Shown here: piece by piece, positions 38,146 to 48,059 of the stretch | Position numbering within the stretch: the stretch's first letter is position 1 | How the letters are laid out: the number at the start of each line of letters is the position of its first letter | From: an uncultured Ruminococcus sp. | Lineage (GTDB): Bacteria > Bacillota > Clostridia > Oscillospirales > Ruminococcaceae | DNA: 64,000 nt | Assembly (NCBI GenBank): GCA_946413815.1 | Contig: CAMKMD010000005.1 | Coordinates: 40,101 to 104,100, forward strand | Reading direction: 5' to 3' | Notes under the pieces: generated by a model | Database searches by the model: none | Seen by the model: only the letters and a program-made list of their open reading frames with translations | Told to the model about the DNA's origin: nothing | Program-made: the position numbers and the translations under genes

Positions 38146-39288
38146 TCAGTCTCCTTTGGTGTATTCATCGAGCAGCCCTTCAAGGATATTGCCGCCGCAG
38201 AGGCTGTCAATACCGAAGAGGAAGAGCGTGCGCTCATATTCTCCGTTATTGATATAGCTGCTGAGCGGTCCTGTGGTATGCTCCGGGTAGATAACTGTCA
38301 CCTCGCTGTAGTGCTGAAGCAGGAAGGGCACGAAGCTGGCGGCGAAGTCATCGCCGATAACAAGGAGCTTTCTGCCGTTGGCATTCGAGGTGCGTATATT
38401 TATCATGGGATGTCCGACTCCGGGATATAGCGCGTACAAATTGTCAGAACGGAGAGCTTCCCTGTTATACAGCGGGCATTCCGTTACTGTGCCGTCATTC
38501 TCGTGGAGAGTACAACCGGTGACCTCCGTATCGCCGTCATAGGTGTAGATGTCAAGAAGGTCCGGACTGCATCGCATATACTGAGTCCTGCTGTAGAGGT
38601 CGCCGCAGTAGGAATCCGAGGCGTGTTCTATGGAGTATTTATCATAGGACAAGGGCTGGAATCCGAGCTTCTGGATGACTGTCCTGTATACACAGTATGC
38701 GCCGTAGCTCGTCCATTTATTATCACTGCGGTAGTAAACATAGTTGTCACTGAGCATCTTCAGCCGGTTGTAGGCATCGATGCGGCGGACTCCTGTATCA
38801 AGCAGCTCATAGAAACGGTCTATGAGCTGTTTCTGGGTATGGGAGTCCATATACTCAGGCAGGAGTTCGGAATAGACTCCTGCAGAACCAGGAACGGCCA
38901 CAAGGCATACGGCTCCGTCATAGCCATGAGCATAACTGAGTATGGAATGAGCGCATTCCTCTGAAACAGTACTGCCTGTATTATCTGCCGCGATAAGACG
39001 GGAATCACCTATGTATACGCCGTTAACAATGCTCTCACAGAGAGCTGATTCCGTCTTGGCATCTATGGCGACCCAGTCTATCCTGCCGGAGAAGCTGTCG
39101 GCAAAGCCCTTGGTGAGCTTTTCGCCCATACTGCCGTCTATTAGAGAGATAATTCTGCTCAGTTTGCTTACCTTCCCGGTATCACCGTGCTTGTCTCCCG
39201 TGACGGCGCTGATAAGGGTCAGCACAAGCATCACCGCAATGAAGAGCGTTACCGACAGGGCTGTTATAACATTAGATATCCTGTTCAT
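38146..39288 (-). CDS. DHHW/AlgX-like extracytoplasmic protein with lost catalytic motif
   Basis: A 380-residue protein with one N-terminal membrane anchor (about 6-29) and a large outer domain. It aligns with the DHHW (AlgX/AlgJ/DltD-like SGNH) proteins that act with MBOAT acyltransferases in polysaccharide O-acetylation: YYRSDNKWTSYGAY corresponds to YYRTDHHWT..GAY, and LLVIGDDFAASFVPFL to the KDSYANSFVPFL serine motif. The DHHW reads DNKW and the serine position is Asp. It may therefore be non-catalytic. GGAGG lies upstream, 12 bases after the MBOAT stop. Confidence 0.8.
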   Translation of the reverse strand: MNRISNVITALSVTLFIAVMLVLTLISAVTGDKHGDTGKVSKLSRIISLIDGSMGEKLTKGFADSFSGRIDWVAIDAKTESALCESIVNGVYIGDSRLIAADNTGSTVSEECAHSILSYAHGYDGAVCLVAVPGSAGVYSELLPEYMDSHTQKQLIDRFYELLDTGVRRIDAYNRLKMLSDNYVYYRSDNKWTSYGAYCVYRTVIQKLGFQPLSYDKYSIEHASDSYCGDLYSRTQYMRCSPDLLDIYTYDGDTEVTGCTLHENDGTVTECPLYNREALRSDNLYALYPGVGHPMINIRTSNANGRKLLVIGDDFAASFVPFLLQHYSEVTVIYPEHTTGPLSSYINNGEYERTLFLFGIDSLCGGNILEGLLDEYTKGD

Positions 39289-39300
39289 ACTTACCTCCTG

Positions 39301-40680
39301 TCAGAGCCTGAGAAGTATCATTTCCGATGTGCCGCTGTATGACATCAGCGCAGTGCAGGCTATAAGCATCAGCAGCACTGTAACCGGTCTTGCACCGGTA
39401 AGCACCGACCTCAGCCTGACGCTTCCCGCCCTCAGGATCATGGTGCGGAAGAGGTCTGATGAAGCATACATTGAAACGAGAAGAAGTACGCTGTAGGAGC
39501 GGAGCAGATATACGGAAAGGGAATCCGCAAGCTCTCTTGAAGAGCCGGTCATTGCACCTATGAATCTCATGGAAGCTGAAACGGTATTACCTGAGAATAC
39601 CGCGCCGAGGAGGAGCAGTATCACGGAGGTGTAGATAACTCCCGTGGTCTTCATTATCTTGAATCCGCTGAGATGTCTCTCAATAAGCAGGAGCAGTCCG
39701 AATATGAGACCGCAGAGAAGTCCGTTGGTATTGAAGCGATACCAGAAACCGATGATACCGCACACCGATATGGATATGAGCGCCTGCAGCCATTTATGTG
39801 TGGTCTGCTTCTGAAGAGGACGCTCAACATACCTCACGAACCAGCGTACAGGCTGGATATGCCATTTCACGGCAAAGTAGCCGAGCCTGCTGCTGAAGAG
39901 AGGATAGCGGAAGCTGTCGGGGAAGGTATAGCCGAAGCAGCGACCGATGCCTGTACCCATATCGGCAAGGCCGGACAGAGTAAAATACAGGCAGAGTACA
40001 TAGGCTGCTGCGCCTGTCCATGCGGTGAGGGCGGAGAGGTCCCTTGTCTTCACTCCGCTTACGGCACAGTACAGCATATAGAGGTTATCGGCTGCAAGAA
40101 CCTTCTTGGCAAGACCCTTGACAAAGAGCGTAAGGCCTGCTCCGAAAGCATCAGCCGACTGAGAGCGCTTGTCCATTATGCGGGTAAATCTGCTGTAAGT
40201 CAGGACAGGCCCCATGATGAGTCTCGGGAACATGAGTATGAAAAGGCCGAAGCGTACTATATCCTTTTCGGCACGCTGTCTGCCGGAGAATATGTCCATA
40301 AGGTATCCGGCTGCGGAAAGAGTCACCAGTCCGAGGCCGAGCGGGCAGAGTATCGTGTGCAGCCCTATGATGCCGCTAAGTCCTCTGAGCAGCTGGGAAC
40401 GCAGCAATACCATTATGCCGATGTCTGCCGAGAGAAATGCTGCGAGAGGCAGTGCCGGAAGACCTTTTGCGTCTCTTGCACGCTGTATCACAAGGCCGCC
40501 GGAGTAGTTGAGCGCTGTATAGGCAACTGCGAACACAAGCACTGCAAGTCCTGAGAAGGACAGGAATATAAGACTGAGTATCAGGAGGACAAGGTCCTTG
40601 TTCTTTGCGGGGGCAAGCTTATGGACAAGAAGAGACAGCGGAAGAAAGGCGTATATAAAGATAAGGCTGCTATATATCAT
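39301..40680 (-). CDS. MBOAT-family O-acyltransferase, catalytic His replaced
   Basis: A 459-residue polytopic membrane protein of the MBOAT family (AlgI/DltB/PatA type), which passes acyl groups across the membrane for cell-surface O-acylation. Family marks include LADMGTGIGRCFGYTFPDSFRYPL and VKWHIQPVRWFVRYVERPL. The invariant WHG histidine, normally in LTGLWHGASWN, is here IIGFWYRFNTNG, so the catalytic histidine is Tyr. The first histidine (KWHI) is kept. Its start overlaps the RNase M5-like gene by 11 bases, with GGAGG upstream. Confidence 0.85.
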   Translation of the reverse strand: MIYSSLIFIYAFLPLSLLVHKLAPAKNKDLVLLILSLIFLSFSGLAVLVFAVAYTALNYSGGLVIQRARDAKGLPALPLAAFLSADIGIMVLLRSQLLRGLSGIIGLHTILCPLGLGLVTLSAAGYLMDIFSGRQRAEKDIVRFGLFILMFPRLIMGPVLTYSRFTRIMDKRSQSADAFGAGLTLFVKGLAKKVLAADNLYMLYCAVSGVKTRDLSALTAWTGAAAYVLCLYFTLSGLADMGTGIGRCFGYTFPDSFRYPLFSSRLGYFAVKWHIQPVRWFVRYVERPLQKQTTHKWLQALISISVCGIIGFWYRFNTNGLLCGLIFGLLLLIERHLSGFKIMKTTGVIYTSVILLLLGAVFSGNTVSASMRFIGAMTGSSRELADSLSVYLLRSYSVLLLVSMYASSDLFRTMILRAGSVRLRSVLTGARPVTVLLMLIACTALMSYSGTSEMILLRL

Positions 40681-41269
40681 CTTCTTCCTCCTTCAGCTTT
40701 CTGACGTGTTCTGTGAGCTCCTCGGCTGTCATCATGGTATTGAGCACCTCTAAGAGTGCTCCGGCTGACATGAGCGAAGGCAGGTCAAGAGAACGCTGCA
40801 GCCTCTGTCTGAGAGCGCTGCTGTCCTTTCCGCCGCTGAGACCGAGTTCAAAGAGAGTGAGCTTTGTTATATCCGGCGCCTGAGTTCTCTCGTCAGAGGA
40901 AACACCAGCCTTCTCAAAGGCGGCTGTGAGGGTTTTCACATCAATGCCCTCTACTCCGAGCTTTCCCTCCGCCGAAGGCTTTTCCTTGCGCTTTTCCTTG
41001 CCGAAGACATCGGGGATATAAACGTTGATGATACGGCCTTCATTGACGGCACTGCGTATGTAGCCTCTTATCTTCCTTCCGGCGCTGTCGGAATCCGTCA
41101 GGATTATTATACCCGTCCTGCGGGCGTAGTAACGTATGAGTTCAAGCTTCTCCTTGTCACGGAAGATACCGAAGCCGTTTGTTACTATTATGACTGCGTC
41201 TACAACTGAGGCAAGCTTTATCTTGTCATACTTGCCCTCGACGATTATTGCTTCCTTTACACTGATCAT
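40670..41269 (-). CDS. rnmV: RNase M5-like TOPRIM protein
   Basis: RNase M5 matures the 5S rRNA precursor. The protein of about 199 residues begins ISVKEAIIVEGKYDK, the TOPRIM glutamate motif of this family, followed by GFGIFRDKEKLELIRYYARRTG and the catalytic DSDSAG. The C-terminal part (LTKLTLFELGLSGG) corresponds to the DUF4093 region. I chose ATG at 41269, one base after the holA stop; an ATG six codons earlier overlaps holA. No rsmA (ksgA) neighbour, which is common for this gene, is present. Confidence 0.82.
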   Translation of the reverse strand: MISVKEAIIVEGKYDKIKLASVVDAVIIVTNGFGIFRDKEKLELIRYYARRTGIIILTDSDSAGRKIRGYIRSAVNEGRIINVYIPDVFGKEKRKEKPSAEGKLGVEGIDVKTLTAAFEKAGVSSDERTQAPDITKLTLFELGLSGGKDSSALRQRLQRSLDLPSLMSAGALLEVLNTMMTAEELTEHVRKLKEEEDDI

Positions 41270-41270
41270 A

Positions 41271-42347
41271 TCACTTGCGCCTGCCATTCTCTGTCATGAG
41301 CATCGATGCAACAGCCTTTTCCAGCATCACACGGGGGTCGGCGGGAGATGAATTCAGCATCAGCGCCGTATCTCTGAGTATGGCTATGCACTTCCTGAGA
41401 TGTGAGGGGCTCATACGGGTGCTGCTGCGGAAGGCATTCTTAACCTTGAATTCCCATTTATAGCCGAAATCGTGCATGACATCCGGTATCTGCTTACCGG
41501 AGGCTCTTGCTGCCATGGCACGGTAGAGATCAATGAAGGAACTGGTGATAGCGTAGAATACCTCTCCCCTGTTGTTCTTATCTATATTCATCTCGCTTAA
41601 TGCCTCAAAGGCCGCATTCCTGTTCATGGACACGACAGCATCAGCGAGCTTGAAAGCATTGATATCGCTCTGCTGATGAACGAGCAGATTGAGCATATCA
41701 CGTGTTATCTCACGGCCGGCAGCATAGGCGCAGAGCTTGTCTATCTCGTTCTCTATAAGAAGAGTATCCGAGAGGCACATCTCGCTGAGCTCCCGGGCAC
41801 AGTCAAGGGATATCATGCCGCCTCGTGCTGAGACCTTGGCAGCTATCTCCTTTGCCATATCAGCAGGGGCAGGTACATTCAGCTCACAGACAGTTCCATG
41901 CTTATCAGCGAAATCTGCAAGCTTCTTGTTCTTGTCTGCAATGGCGCCCTTCTTCAGCTTTATCTCAAAGCCGGTCACGTTGAAGATGACTACGGAGTGG
42001 GGAGGTATCTCCTTTATGACTGCAAGCAGGGATTTTGTAACGTCATCGGGTGTCCTGCCGCGCAGGTCCTCGTAAGGCTTCTCGCAGTTGTAGTCGTTGA
42101 CGAGGACACAGTTATACTCCGTCATCATGGGCATCTGCTGTATGGTATCCTCAAGAACGGACATATCCAGCTTCCTGCCCTCAAAGCGGGTAAGACCGAA
42201 GTCCTCGTTATCCCCGACTGCGGCCTCGATGAGCTTCTTTGTCAGAGCCTGCACCCTGATAACATCGGTGCCGTATATATAATATAGCCTGTCAGGCCCG
42301 TCCTTCCTGGCCCGGGCAAGGGCTGTTCGTGCATCAGTTTTAGGCAT
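41271..42347 (-). CDS. holA: DNA polymerase III subunit delta
   Basis: A clamp-loader subunit that opens the sliding clamp. The 358 residues fit HolA in length and in the N-terminal YYIYGTD...  and ALVNDYNCEKPYEDL patterns, the LLIENEIDKLCAYAAG helix and the DAVVSMNRNAAFEALSEM region. Its start overlaps the comEC stop by one base (TGATG), the common comEC-holA arrangement in Firmicutes. Confidence 0.93.
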   Translation of the reverse strand: MPKTDARTALARARKDGPDRLYYIYGTDVIRVQALTKKLIEAAVGDNEDFGLTRFEGRKLDMSVLEDTIQQMPMMTEYNCVLVNDYNCEKPYEDLRGRTPDDVTKSLLAVIKEIPPHSVVIFNVTGFEIKLKKGAIADKNKKLADFADKHGTVCELNVPAPADMAKEIAAKVSARGGMISLDCARELSEMCLSDTLLIENEIDKLCAYAAGREITRDMLNLLVHQQSDINAFKLADAVVSMNRNAAFEALSEMNIDKNNRGEVFYAITSSFIDLYRAMAARASGKQIPDVMHDFGYKWEFKVKNAFRSSTRMSPSHLRKCIAILRDTALMLNSSPADPRVMLEKAVASMLMTENGRRK

Positions 42348-44395
42348 CAGAGCCTCCTTATGTAGTATTCATCATCTGAGCTGAAAACAAGCTCGAAGTT
42401 GCTTATATCGGGCATGGAGGGCAGGTATCCTGCGCTCTTGCTGCCGTAAACGACCTCTGCGCCTCCTGCTGTATCACAGGGGGCATTGTGTCTGTGTACC
42501 GTCAGAAGTCTTCTGCCATCCGGGAGAGATACAGCAAACATACCGTCTGAGAGACTGTAATGCAGGCTCTCGGTATCGATATCTGCTGCCCCCTGACTGA
42601 GCATGACGGCGTTGTCTGCCGTGCCTACGGGAGAAGTCCCCGATATCATCCATGTTCCGATATCACAGAGGGCGAGCTCCTCGGTATAAGCGGAGTACTG
42701 AGACTGCACCTTCTGTGTAAGTATCATAGTATCCACACTTCCTGTACCGTTGGCAGCAAGGTACTTCCTGACATACCTTGCATCGGAATAGTAGCCGCTC
42801 AGGTCTATCACATCTGTTCTGCCCCTGTAGTTGATAACTACAGCGGCTCTTCCGTTGTCTCCGAGCACTGCCGCAGAAAGCTCATTGAAACGTATGCGTC
42901 CGACGGCGGCGGATACTGCCGCAGCTGATACCATCGCCGCAGATATGAGAACTGCTGTTATCCTGCGGCTGCGGAAGGCAAGATACATTATGACCGCCAT
43001 GATACCGAAGCCGAATAGCACCTTGCATACCGTATCTCCGGAGCGGCTTATGTATACTCCCGGAAGGGATGCTATCTTCTGCGACAGAGAAAGCATTCCG
43101 TCGAGAAGGAGCCCTGCTGCCCTGAGAAGATCGAGATGACCGCCTGTAACAACGTAGAGCAGTCCTGTGACCATTGCCGCTGCGCACACAGGTACTGCTG
43201 CGATATTGGTAACCGGAGCGATGATGGAAGTCTCTTCAAAGAACCACAGAGACAGAGGGAAAACGGACAGGGTCGTGAAAAAGCCGGTGAGAAATACTCT
43301 TCCTGCTCTTCGTGAAACAGTTTCTGCGCTGAAGCCTTCAAGCATGAAGGGGGCAAGCACGGCTATGCCGAAGGTGCCGGAGAGCGAAAGCAGGAATCCT
43401 GCGGAGTATACCGCACAGGGGTCTGTGATATTTATAAGCAGTGAGGATATGGCAAGACCATTCAGCGGGTCGCTGCGGCGGCGGAAGAGCCTTGCAAGCA
43501 CAACAAGATCAAGCATCAGTGCCGCTCTTATGGCTGAGACAGGGCTGCCGGCCATGAGTATGAGCATAATCACTGCTGTGTTAAGGATCACAAATGATGC
43601 GATCCTACCCGCTTTCAGCCTTCTGAGGACGAGCAGTATCATTCCTGCAAGTATGGAGACATGAAGCCCGGAAACGGCAAGCAGATGACCTATACCTGTC
43701 CTGTAAAGCGCTGTCTTTGCTGAGCGGTCAAATGTCCCCTTCTCACCAAAAACAATGCCGGCAAGGAAGCTGCCGCTGTTCTCGCCGAGTGCTATGCGGA
43801 AATCGGATATCATACGCTCACGGAAGCCGGATATGGCGCGTCTGAGCACAAAGCCCTCACGTCTGACAAGCTCCGTATCTGCTGCACGCTCGGCCTCAAG
43901 GAAGATATGCCTTGAGTAGCTGTAGTTCCTGGAAGAATACAGATAGGTATCCTCCGGTGCTGTCATCTCACAGCTTCTGATGATAATCGTATCGCCTTCT
44001 GCCGCACCGGTATCAGCTCCGTAATACGATATACGTGCGCTCACCGGCTCCATACCGTCAGAGGTGACAGTCCCGCGGAGCACACAGGAGGCAGTATCGC
44101 CGGTATAACGATCAATTTCCTCTACTATGCCGGCAAAGGAACATTCCCTGCCGATAAAGGCCTGCTGCGGAGCGATAACAAAGTGCTCATAGCCTATACG
44201 CACAGCCGCAGCTGCAGCAAAGAAAGCGGTTATAAGTATGGCATCGTATCTGTCAAGCCCGATACGGCGGCGAAGTATAATAAGGATAACGGCGGCGGCA
44301 GCTATGATCACGAGACCGTTTATGCCTAAAAGAAAAGAAGCGAAAAACGATCCCGACATATATGCTGCTGCCGCTCCAATAGTTTTTCGCTTCAT
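42347..44395 (-). CDS. comEC: ComEC/Rec2 DNA uptake channel, degenerate lactamase domain
   Basis: ComEC forms the channel that brings single-stranded DNA into competent cells. The 682 residues have N-terminal membrane segments, the OB-like DUF4131 part, and the competence core with GIGHLLAVSGLHVSILAG. The C-terminal region (about 500-682) stands where a metallo-beta-lactamase nuclease domain usually lies. It keeps a similar scaffold (AVLGDNGRAAVVINYRG, MILTQKVQSQY), but the HxHxDH zinc motif is missing. No other competence gene is nearby except the distant TfoX-like gene. Confidence 0.9.
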   Translation of the reverse strand: MKRKTIGAAAAYMSGSFFASFLLGINGLVIIAAAAVILIILRRRIGLDRYDAILITAFFAAAAAVRIGYEHFVIAPQQAFIGRECSFAGIVEEIDRYTGDTASCVLRGTVTSDGMEPVSARISYYGADTGAAEGDTIIIRSCEMTAPEDTYLYSSRNYSYSRHIFLEAERAADTELVRREGFVLRRAISGFRERMISDFRIALGENSGSFLAGIVFGEKGTFDRSAKTALYRTGIGHLLAVSGLHVSILAGMILLVLRRLKAGRIASFVILNTAVIMLILMAGSPVSAIRAALMLDLVVLARLFRRRSDPLNGLAISSLLINITDPCAVYSAGFLLSLSGTFGIAVLAPFMLEGFSAETVSRRAGRVFLTGFFTTLSVFPLSLWFFEETSIIAPVTNIAAVPVCAAAMVTGLLYVVTGGHLDLLRAAGLLLDGMLSLSQKIASLPGVYISRSGDTVCKVLFGFGIMAVIMYLAFRSRRITAVLISAAMVSAAAVSAAVGRIRFNELSAAVLGDNGRAAVVINYRGRTDVIDLSGYYSDARYVRKYLAANGTGSVDTMILTQKVQSQYSAYTEELALCDIGTWMISGTSPVGTADNAVMLSQGAADIDTESLHYSLSDGMFAVSLPDGRRLLTVHRHNAPCDTAGGAEVVYGSKSAGYLPSMPDISNFELVFSSDDEYYIRRL

Positions 44396-44416
44396 ATTAT
44401 TCCTCTGTATCAGGGA

Positions 44417-44956
44417 TCACTTGAAGAACAGAGGCAGCTTTTCAAGGAATATTATATCGTCTCTGTCAGCTGCATCGCCCTCTGCGAGGACTGCTGCTTG
44501 TCCGGTGATCTTTCCGCCGGCTGCTTCTGTGAGCTTAATAAGTGCATTCAGTGACTCACCTGTGCTGATAACGTCATCGACTATGAGTACCCTTTTGCCC
44601 TTGACAAGCGCCACCTTCTCCTGTGAGAGATGGAGGACCTGCTCGTCAGCAGTTGTTATAGACTTCACTGTAACGGATATAGGATCTGTCATATACAGCT
44701 TTACGGTCTTGCGGGCAACCACATAGGGCTTTCCGCTCTGCCTTGCCATTTCGTACGCAAGGGGGATGCCCTTTGACTCAGCAGTGATGATAACATCGAA
44801 ATCAGGGCACTTTTTCAGCAGCTCCTCAGCGGACTTCACAGTGATCTCAACATCTGAGAACATTACGAATGCTGCAATATCGAGCTTGTCATTGAGGGGG
44901 CAGATAGGCAGCTCCCTTTCGAGACCTGCTATGGTCATCTTGTATGTATTCGCCAT
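44417..44956 (-). CDS. phosphoribosyltransferase, adenine type
   Basis: A 179-residue type I phosphoribosyltransferase with the PRPP motif VLIVDDVISTGES (about 120-132), an ESKGIPLAYEMAR segment and a C-terminal aromatic tail. The pattern is closest to adenine phosphoribosyltransferases or PurR-like effector domains; no DNA-binding domain is present. Its substrate purine is not certain. It sits 10 bases downstream of hinT, with AGGAGG before the ATG. Confidence 0.85.
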   Translation of the reverse strand: MANTYKMTIAGLERELPICPLNDKLDIAAFVMFSDVEITVKSAEELLKKCPDFDVIITAESKGIPLAYEMARQSGKPYVVARKTVKLYMTDPISVTVKSITTADEQVLHLSQEKVALVKGKRVLIVDDVISTGESLNALIKLTEAAGGKITGQAAVLAEGDAADRDDIIFLEKLPLFFK

Positions 44957-44966
44957 GGGAGCCTCC

Positions 44967-45320
44967 TTATTCGGTCTTGCCGAGAGACTCAGGTCCCCAG
45001 CCCATCTTTACTCCGGCGAGCATATGGAAGTGGAGATGCTTTACAGTCTGGCCTGCGTCATCGCCGCAGTTGTTGATGATACGGTAGCTCTCGATACCCT
45101 CGGCCTTTGCGATCTTTGCAGCCGCCTCGAATACCTTAGCAACGAGGGCAGAGTTTTCCTCTGTGATATCGTTTGCGCTTGTGATGTGCACCTTGGGGAT
45201 AATGAGGTAGTGTACAGGTGCTATGGGTGCTATGTCCTTGAATGAGTATACATATTCATCTTCGTATACCTTTGTGCTGGGTATCTCTCCGTCAATGATC
45301 TTGCAGAAAATGCAGTCCAT
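44967..45320 (-). CDS. hinT: HIT family protein (HinT-like)
   Basis: A 117-residue purine nucleoside phosphoramidase of the HIT family. The N-terminal CIFCKIIDGEIPS and the C-terminal HLHFHMLAG (the HxHxH active site) are both intact. Start chosen at 45320 on the GGAG upstream; the frame is open further but has no ribosome site. It is the second gene after alaS, 58 bases away. Confidence 0.93.
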   Translation of the reverse strand: MDCIFCKIIDGEIPSTKVYEDEYVYSFKDIAPIAPVHYLIIPKVHITSANDITEENSALVAKVFEAAAKIAKAEGIESYRIINNCGDDAGQTVKHLHFHMLAGVKMGWGPESLGKTE

Positions 45321-45378
45321 GGTATTATTCTCCTTTATAGTGATATAAGGGAGCGGCATAACGCCGCTCCTATATTAT

Positions 45379-48009
45379 TTACTTGATGAAGCCCTCAGCG
45401 ATGCCTGCGAATGCGGCTATAGCCTCAGCAGCCTTGTCTGTACTGCCCATACCTGCCATAGCGCTGTCAGGACGTCCGCCGCCCTTGCCGCCTGTGAGAG
45501 CTGCTGCCTGCTGAACGAGCTTGCCGGCGTGTGCGCCCTTCTTTACAGCCTCGGGAGTGCATACGCAGTAGAATGTGCCCTTCTCGCCGTTTGTGCAGGA
45601 GAAGAGTGCGATGATGGCCTCAGCCTTGTCCTTTACGCTGTCGCCCATCTTGCGGAGTGAATCGGGTGTAGCGCCTGCGATCTCTGCGGCAACCACCTTT
45701 ACGCCGTTGACCTCTGCTGCGTTATCGAAGATAGCTGCTGCCTTTGCGTTTGCCATCTGCTGGTTAAGTGACTCGAGAGCCTTCTCCTTGTCCTTGAGCT
45801 CGGAAGCAACTGCTGCACATTTCTCGGGAAGCTCATTGACATTTGCAAGCTTGAGAGCCTTTGCCGCACGGTTGATGGAATCCTTGTAGCCGTTGAGGAG
45901 TTCAAGAACGCCTGTGCCTGTAACTGCCTCGATACGTCTTACGCCTGCTGCTACTGAGCTCTCTGATACTATCTTGAAGAGACCGATCTGGGAGGCGTTG
46001 GATACGTGTGTACCGCCGCAGAACTCAATGGAATCGCCGGCTGTAACTACTCTTACTGTATCGCCGTACTTCTCACCGAAGAGAGCCATAGCGCCAAGCT
46101 TCTTGGCCTCCTCTATGGGCATCTCCTCCATAGTTACGGGGATAGCTGACATGATGATCATGTTTACGATATTCTCAACATCTGCTATCTCCTGCTCTGT
46201 CATGGCGGAGAAGTGGTTGAAGTCGAAACGGCATGCCTTCTCGTTGACGAGCTGTCCGGCCTGATGTACATGGTCTCCGAGTACGGCACGGAGTGCGAAC
46301 TGGAGAAGATGTGCGGATGTATGGTTACGCTTGATAGCATTTCTTCTGTTGGTATCGATGGAAGCGTTTACCTTGTCGCCCTTTGAGAGTGTGCCCTCGG
46401 TAACGGAAGCGATATGGAGGAAGTGTCCCTCGTTCTTCATGGTATCTGCAACGGCTGCTGTTGCTGAGCCTGTGGAGATGATACCTGTATCGCCTACCTG
46501 TCCGCCGCTCTCAGCATAGAAGGGAGTCTTGTCGAGGATGATGACTACATCCTCGCCCTCGTTTGCGGACTCTACCTCTGCGCCGTCCTTGTAGATGGCA
46601 AGTATAGTTGAATTATCGGATACAACATCTGTGTAGCCTGTGAATACTGTCTTGGGAGCATCTACCTTGATGCTGTTGTCTGCCCATGATGAGCCGGCCT
46701 TTGCAAGGTGGTCCGCCTTTGCTCTCTGGCGCTGCTCAAGTGCAAGCTCCTTGAAGCGGTCTGAATCAACAGTAAGGCCCTTCTCCTCGCAGATCTCGAT
46801 AGTAAGGTCTATTGGGAAGCCGTAGGTATCGGAGAGCTGGAATGCGTGGTCGCCGGAGAGAACGGTCTTACCGGACTCTGCAAGCTCTGCGATGAAGCCG
46901 CTCAGGAGCTCTGTGCCCTTGTCTACTGTACGTGCGAAAGCCTCTTCCTCTACGCCGATTATCTTCTTGATGTAGTCACGCTTCTCGGCAAGCTCGGGAT
47001 ATGCGCCTGCGTTCTCGTTGATAACGGTATCGCATACCTCACAGAGGAAGGGACGCTTGATGCCTAAGAGTCTGCCGTGACGTGCTGCTCTTCTGAGGAG
47101 GCGGCGGAGAACGTAGCCTCTGCCCTCGTTGGAAGGCATTATACCGTCGCCTACCATGAAAGTTGTGCTTCTGATGTGGTCGGTGATAACACGGAGGGAT
47201 ACGTCTGTCTTGGCGTCCTTCTTGTACTCAACACCTGCGATGGAGGAAATATGCTTCATGATGTTCTGCACAGTATCTACCTCGAAGATATTGTCAACGC
47301 CCTGCATTACACAGGCAAGTCTCTCAAGACCCATACCTGTATCGATGTTCTTGTTCTTCATTTCCTCATAGTGGCCGTTTCCGTCGCTGTCGAACTGGCT
47401 GAATACAAGGTTCCATATCTCTATGACTCTGTCGCAGTCGCTTGCCTGCTCAAAGTTCTCAAAGGGGCCGTAAGCCTCGCCGCGGTCGAAATGTATCTCG
47501 GAACAGGGGCCGCAGGGACCTGAGCCGTGCTCCCAGAAATTGTCCTTCTTGCCGAGACGTATGATCCTGTCATGGGGGATACCGATATTGTTCTCCCAGA
47601 TCTGCTCTGCCTCGTCATCGCTCTCGTATATGGTTATCCAGAGACGGTCTGCGGGGATCTCAAGTGTCTTTGTGAGGAACTCCCATGCCCAGTCGATAGC
47701 TTCGGTCTTGAAGTAGTCACCGAAGGAGAAGTTGCCGAGCATCTCGAAGTATGTGCCGTGACGTGCTGTCTTTCCTACGCTCTCGATATCGGGAGTACGG
47801 ATGCACTTCTGGCAGGTGGTCACCCTTACATTGGGAGGAGTTGCCTGTCCGAGGAAGAACTTCTTCAGAGGAGCCATACCTGAGTTGATGAGCAGAAGGC
47901 TCTTGTCGCCCTGAGGCACAAGAGATGCGCTCGCCATACGGGTATGGTTCTTGCTCTCGAAGAACGAAAGATACTTTTCACGTAGATCATTAAGACCTGT
48001 CCACTGCAT
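45379..48009 (-). CDS. alaS: alanyl-tRNA synthetase
   Basis: Charges tRNA-Ala. The protein is 876 residues, typical of bacterial AlaRS. It starts MQWTGLNDLREKYLSFFESK, with motif 2 in the aminoacylation domain (FGNFSFGDYFKTEAIDWAWEF area), then the editing domain with HTSAHLLQFAL and CGGTHV, and the C-Ala coil at the end. I chose ATG at 48009 with AAAGGAG upstream. The frame is open for 71 more codons, but those lie in the T-box leader and are not protein. The first gene of a long leftward run. Confidence 0.97.
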   Translation of the reverse strand: MQWTGLNDLREKYLSFFESKNHTRMASASLVPQGDKSLLLINSGMAPLKKFFLGQATPPNVRVTTCQKCIRTPDIESVGKTARHGTYFEMLGNFSFGDYFKTEAIDWAWEFLTKTLEIPADRLWITIYESDDEAEQIWENNIGIPHDRIIRLGKKDNFWEHGSGPCGPCSEIHFDRGEAYGPFENFEQASDCDRVIEIWNLVFSQFDSDGNGHYEEMKNKNIDTGMGLERLACVMQGVDNIFEVDTVQNIMKHISSIAGVEYKKDAKTDVSLRVITDHIRSTTFMVGDGIMPSNEGRGYVLRRLLRRAARHGRLLGIKRPFLCEVCDTVINENAGAYPELAEKRDYIKKIIGVEEEAFARTVDKGTELLSGFIAELAESGKTVLSGDHAFQLSDTYGFPIDLTIEICEEKGLTVDSDRFKELALEQRQRAKADHLAKAGSSWADNSIKVDAPKTVFTGYTDVVSDNSTILAIYKDGAEVESANEGEDVVIILDKTPFYAESGGQVGDTGIISTGSATAAVADTMKNEGHFLHIASVTEGTLSKGDKVNASIDTNRRNAIKRNHTSAHLLQFALRAVLGDHVHQAGQLVNEKACRFDFNHFSAMTEQEIADVENIVNMIIMSAIPVTMEEMPIEEAKKLGAMALFGEKYGDTVRVVTAGDSIEFCGGTHVSNASQIGLFKIVSESSVAAGVRRIEAVTGTGVLELLNGYKDSINRAAKALKLANVNELPEKCAAVASELKDKEKALESLNQQMANAKAAAIFDNAAEVNGVKVVAAEIAGATPDSLRKMGDSVKDKAEAIIALFSCTNGEKGTFYCVCTPEAVKKGAHAGKLVQQAAALTGGKGGGRPDSAMAGMGSTDKAAEAIAAFAGIAEGFIK

Positions 48010-48059
48010 AATAAAAATCTCCTTTAATATAATTTGCGGTGTGCTGTACGGTGCGGTAA

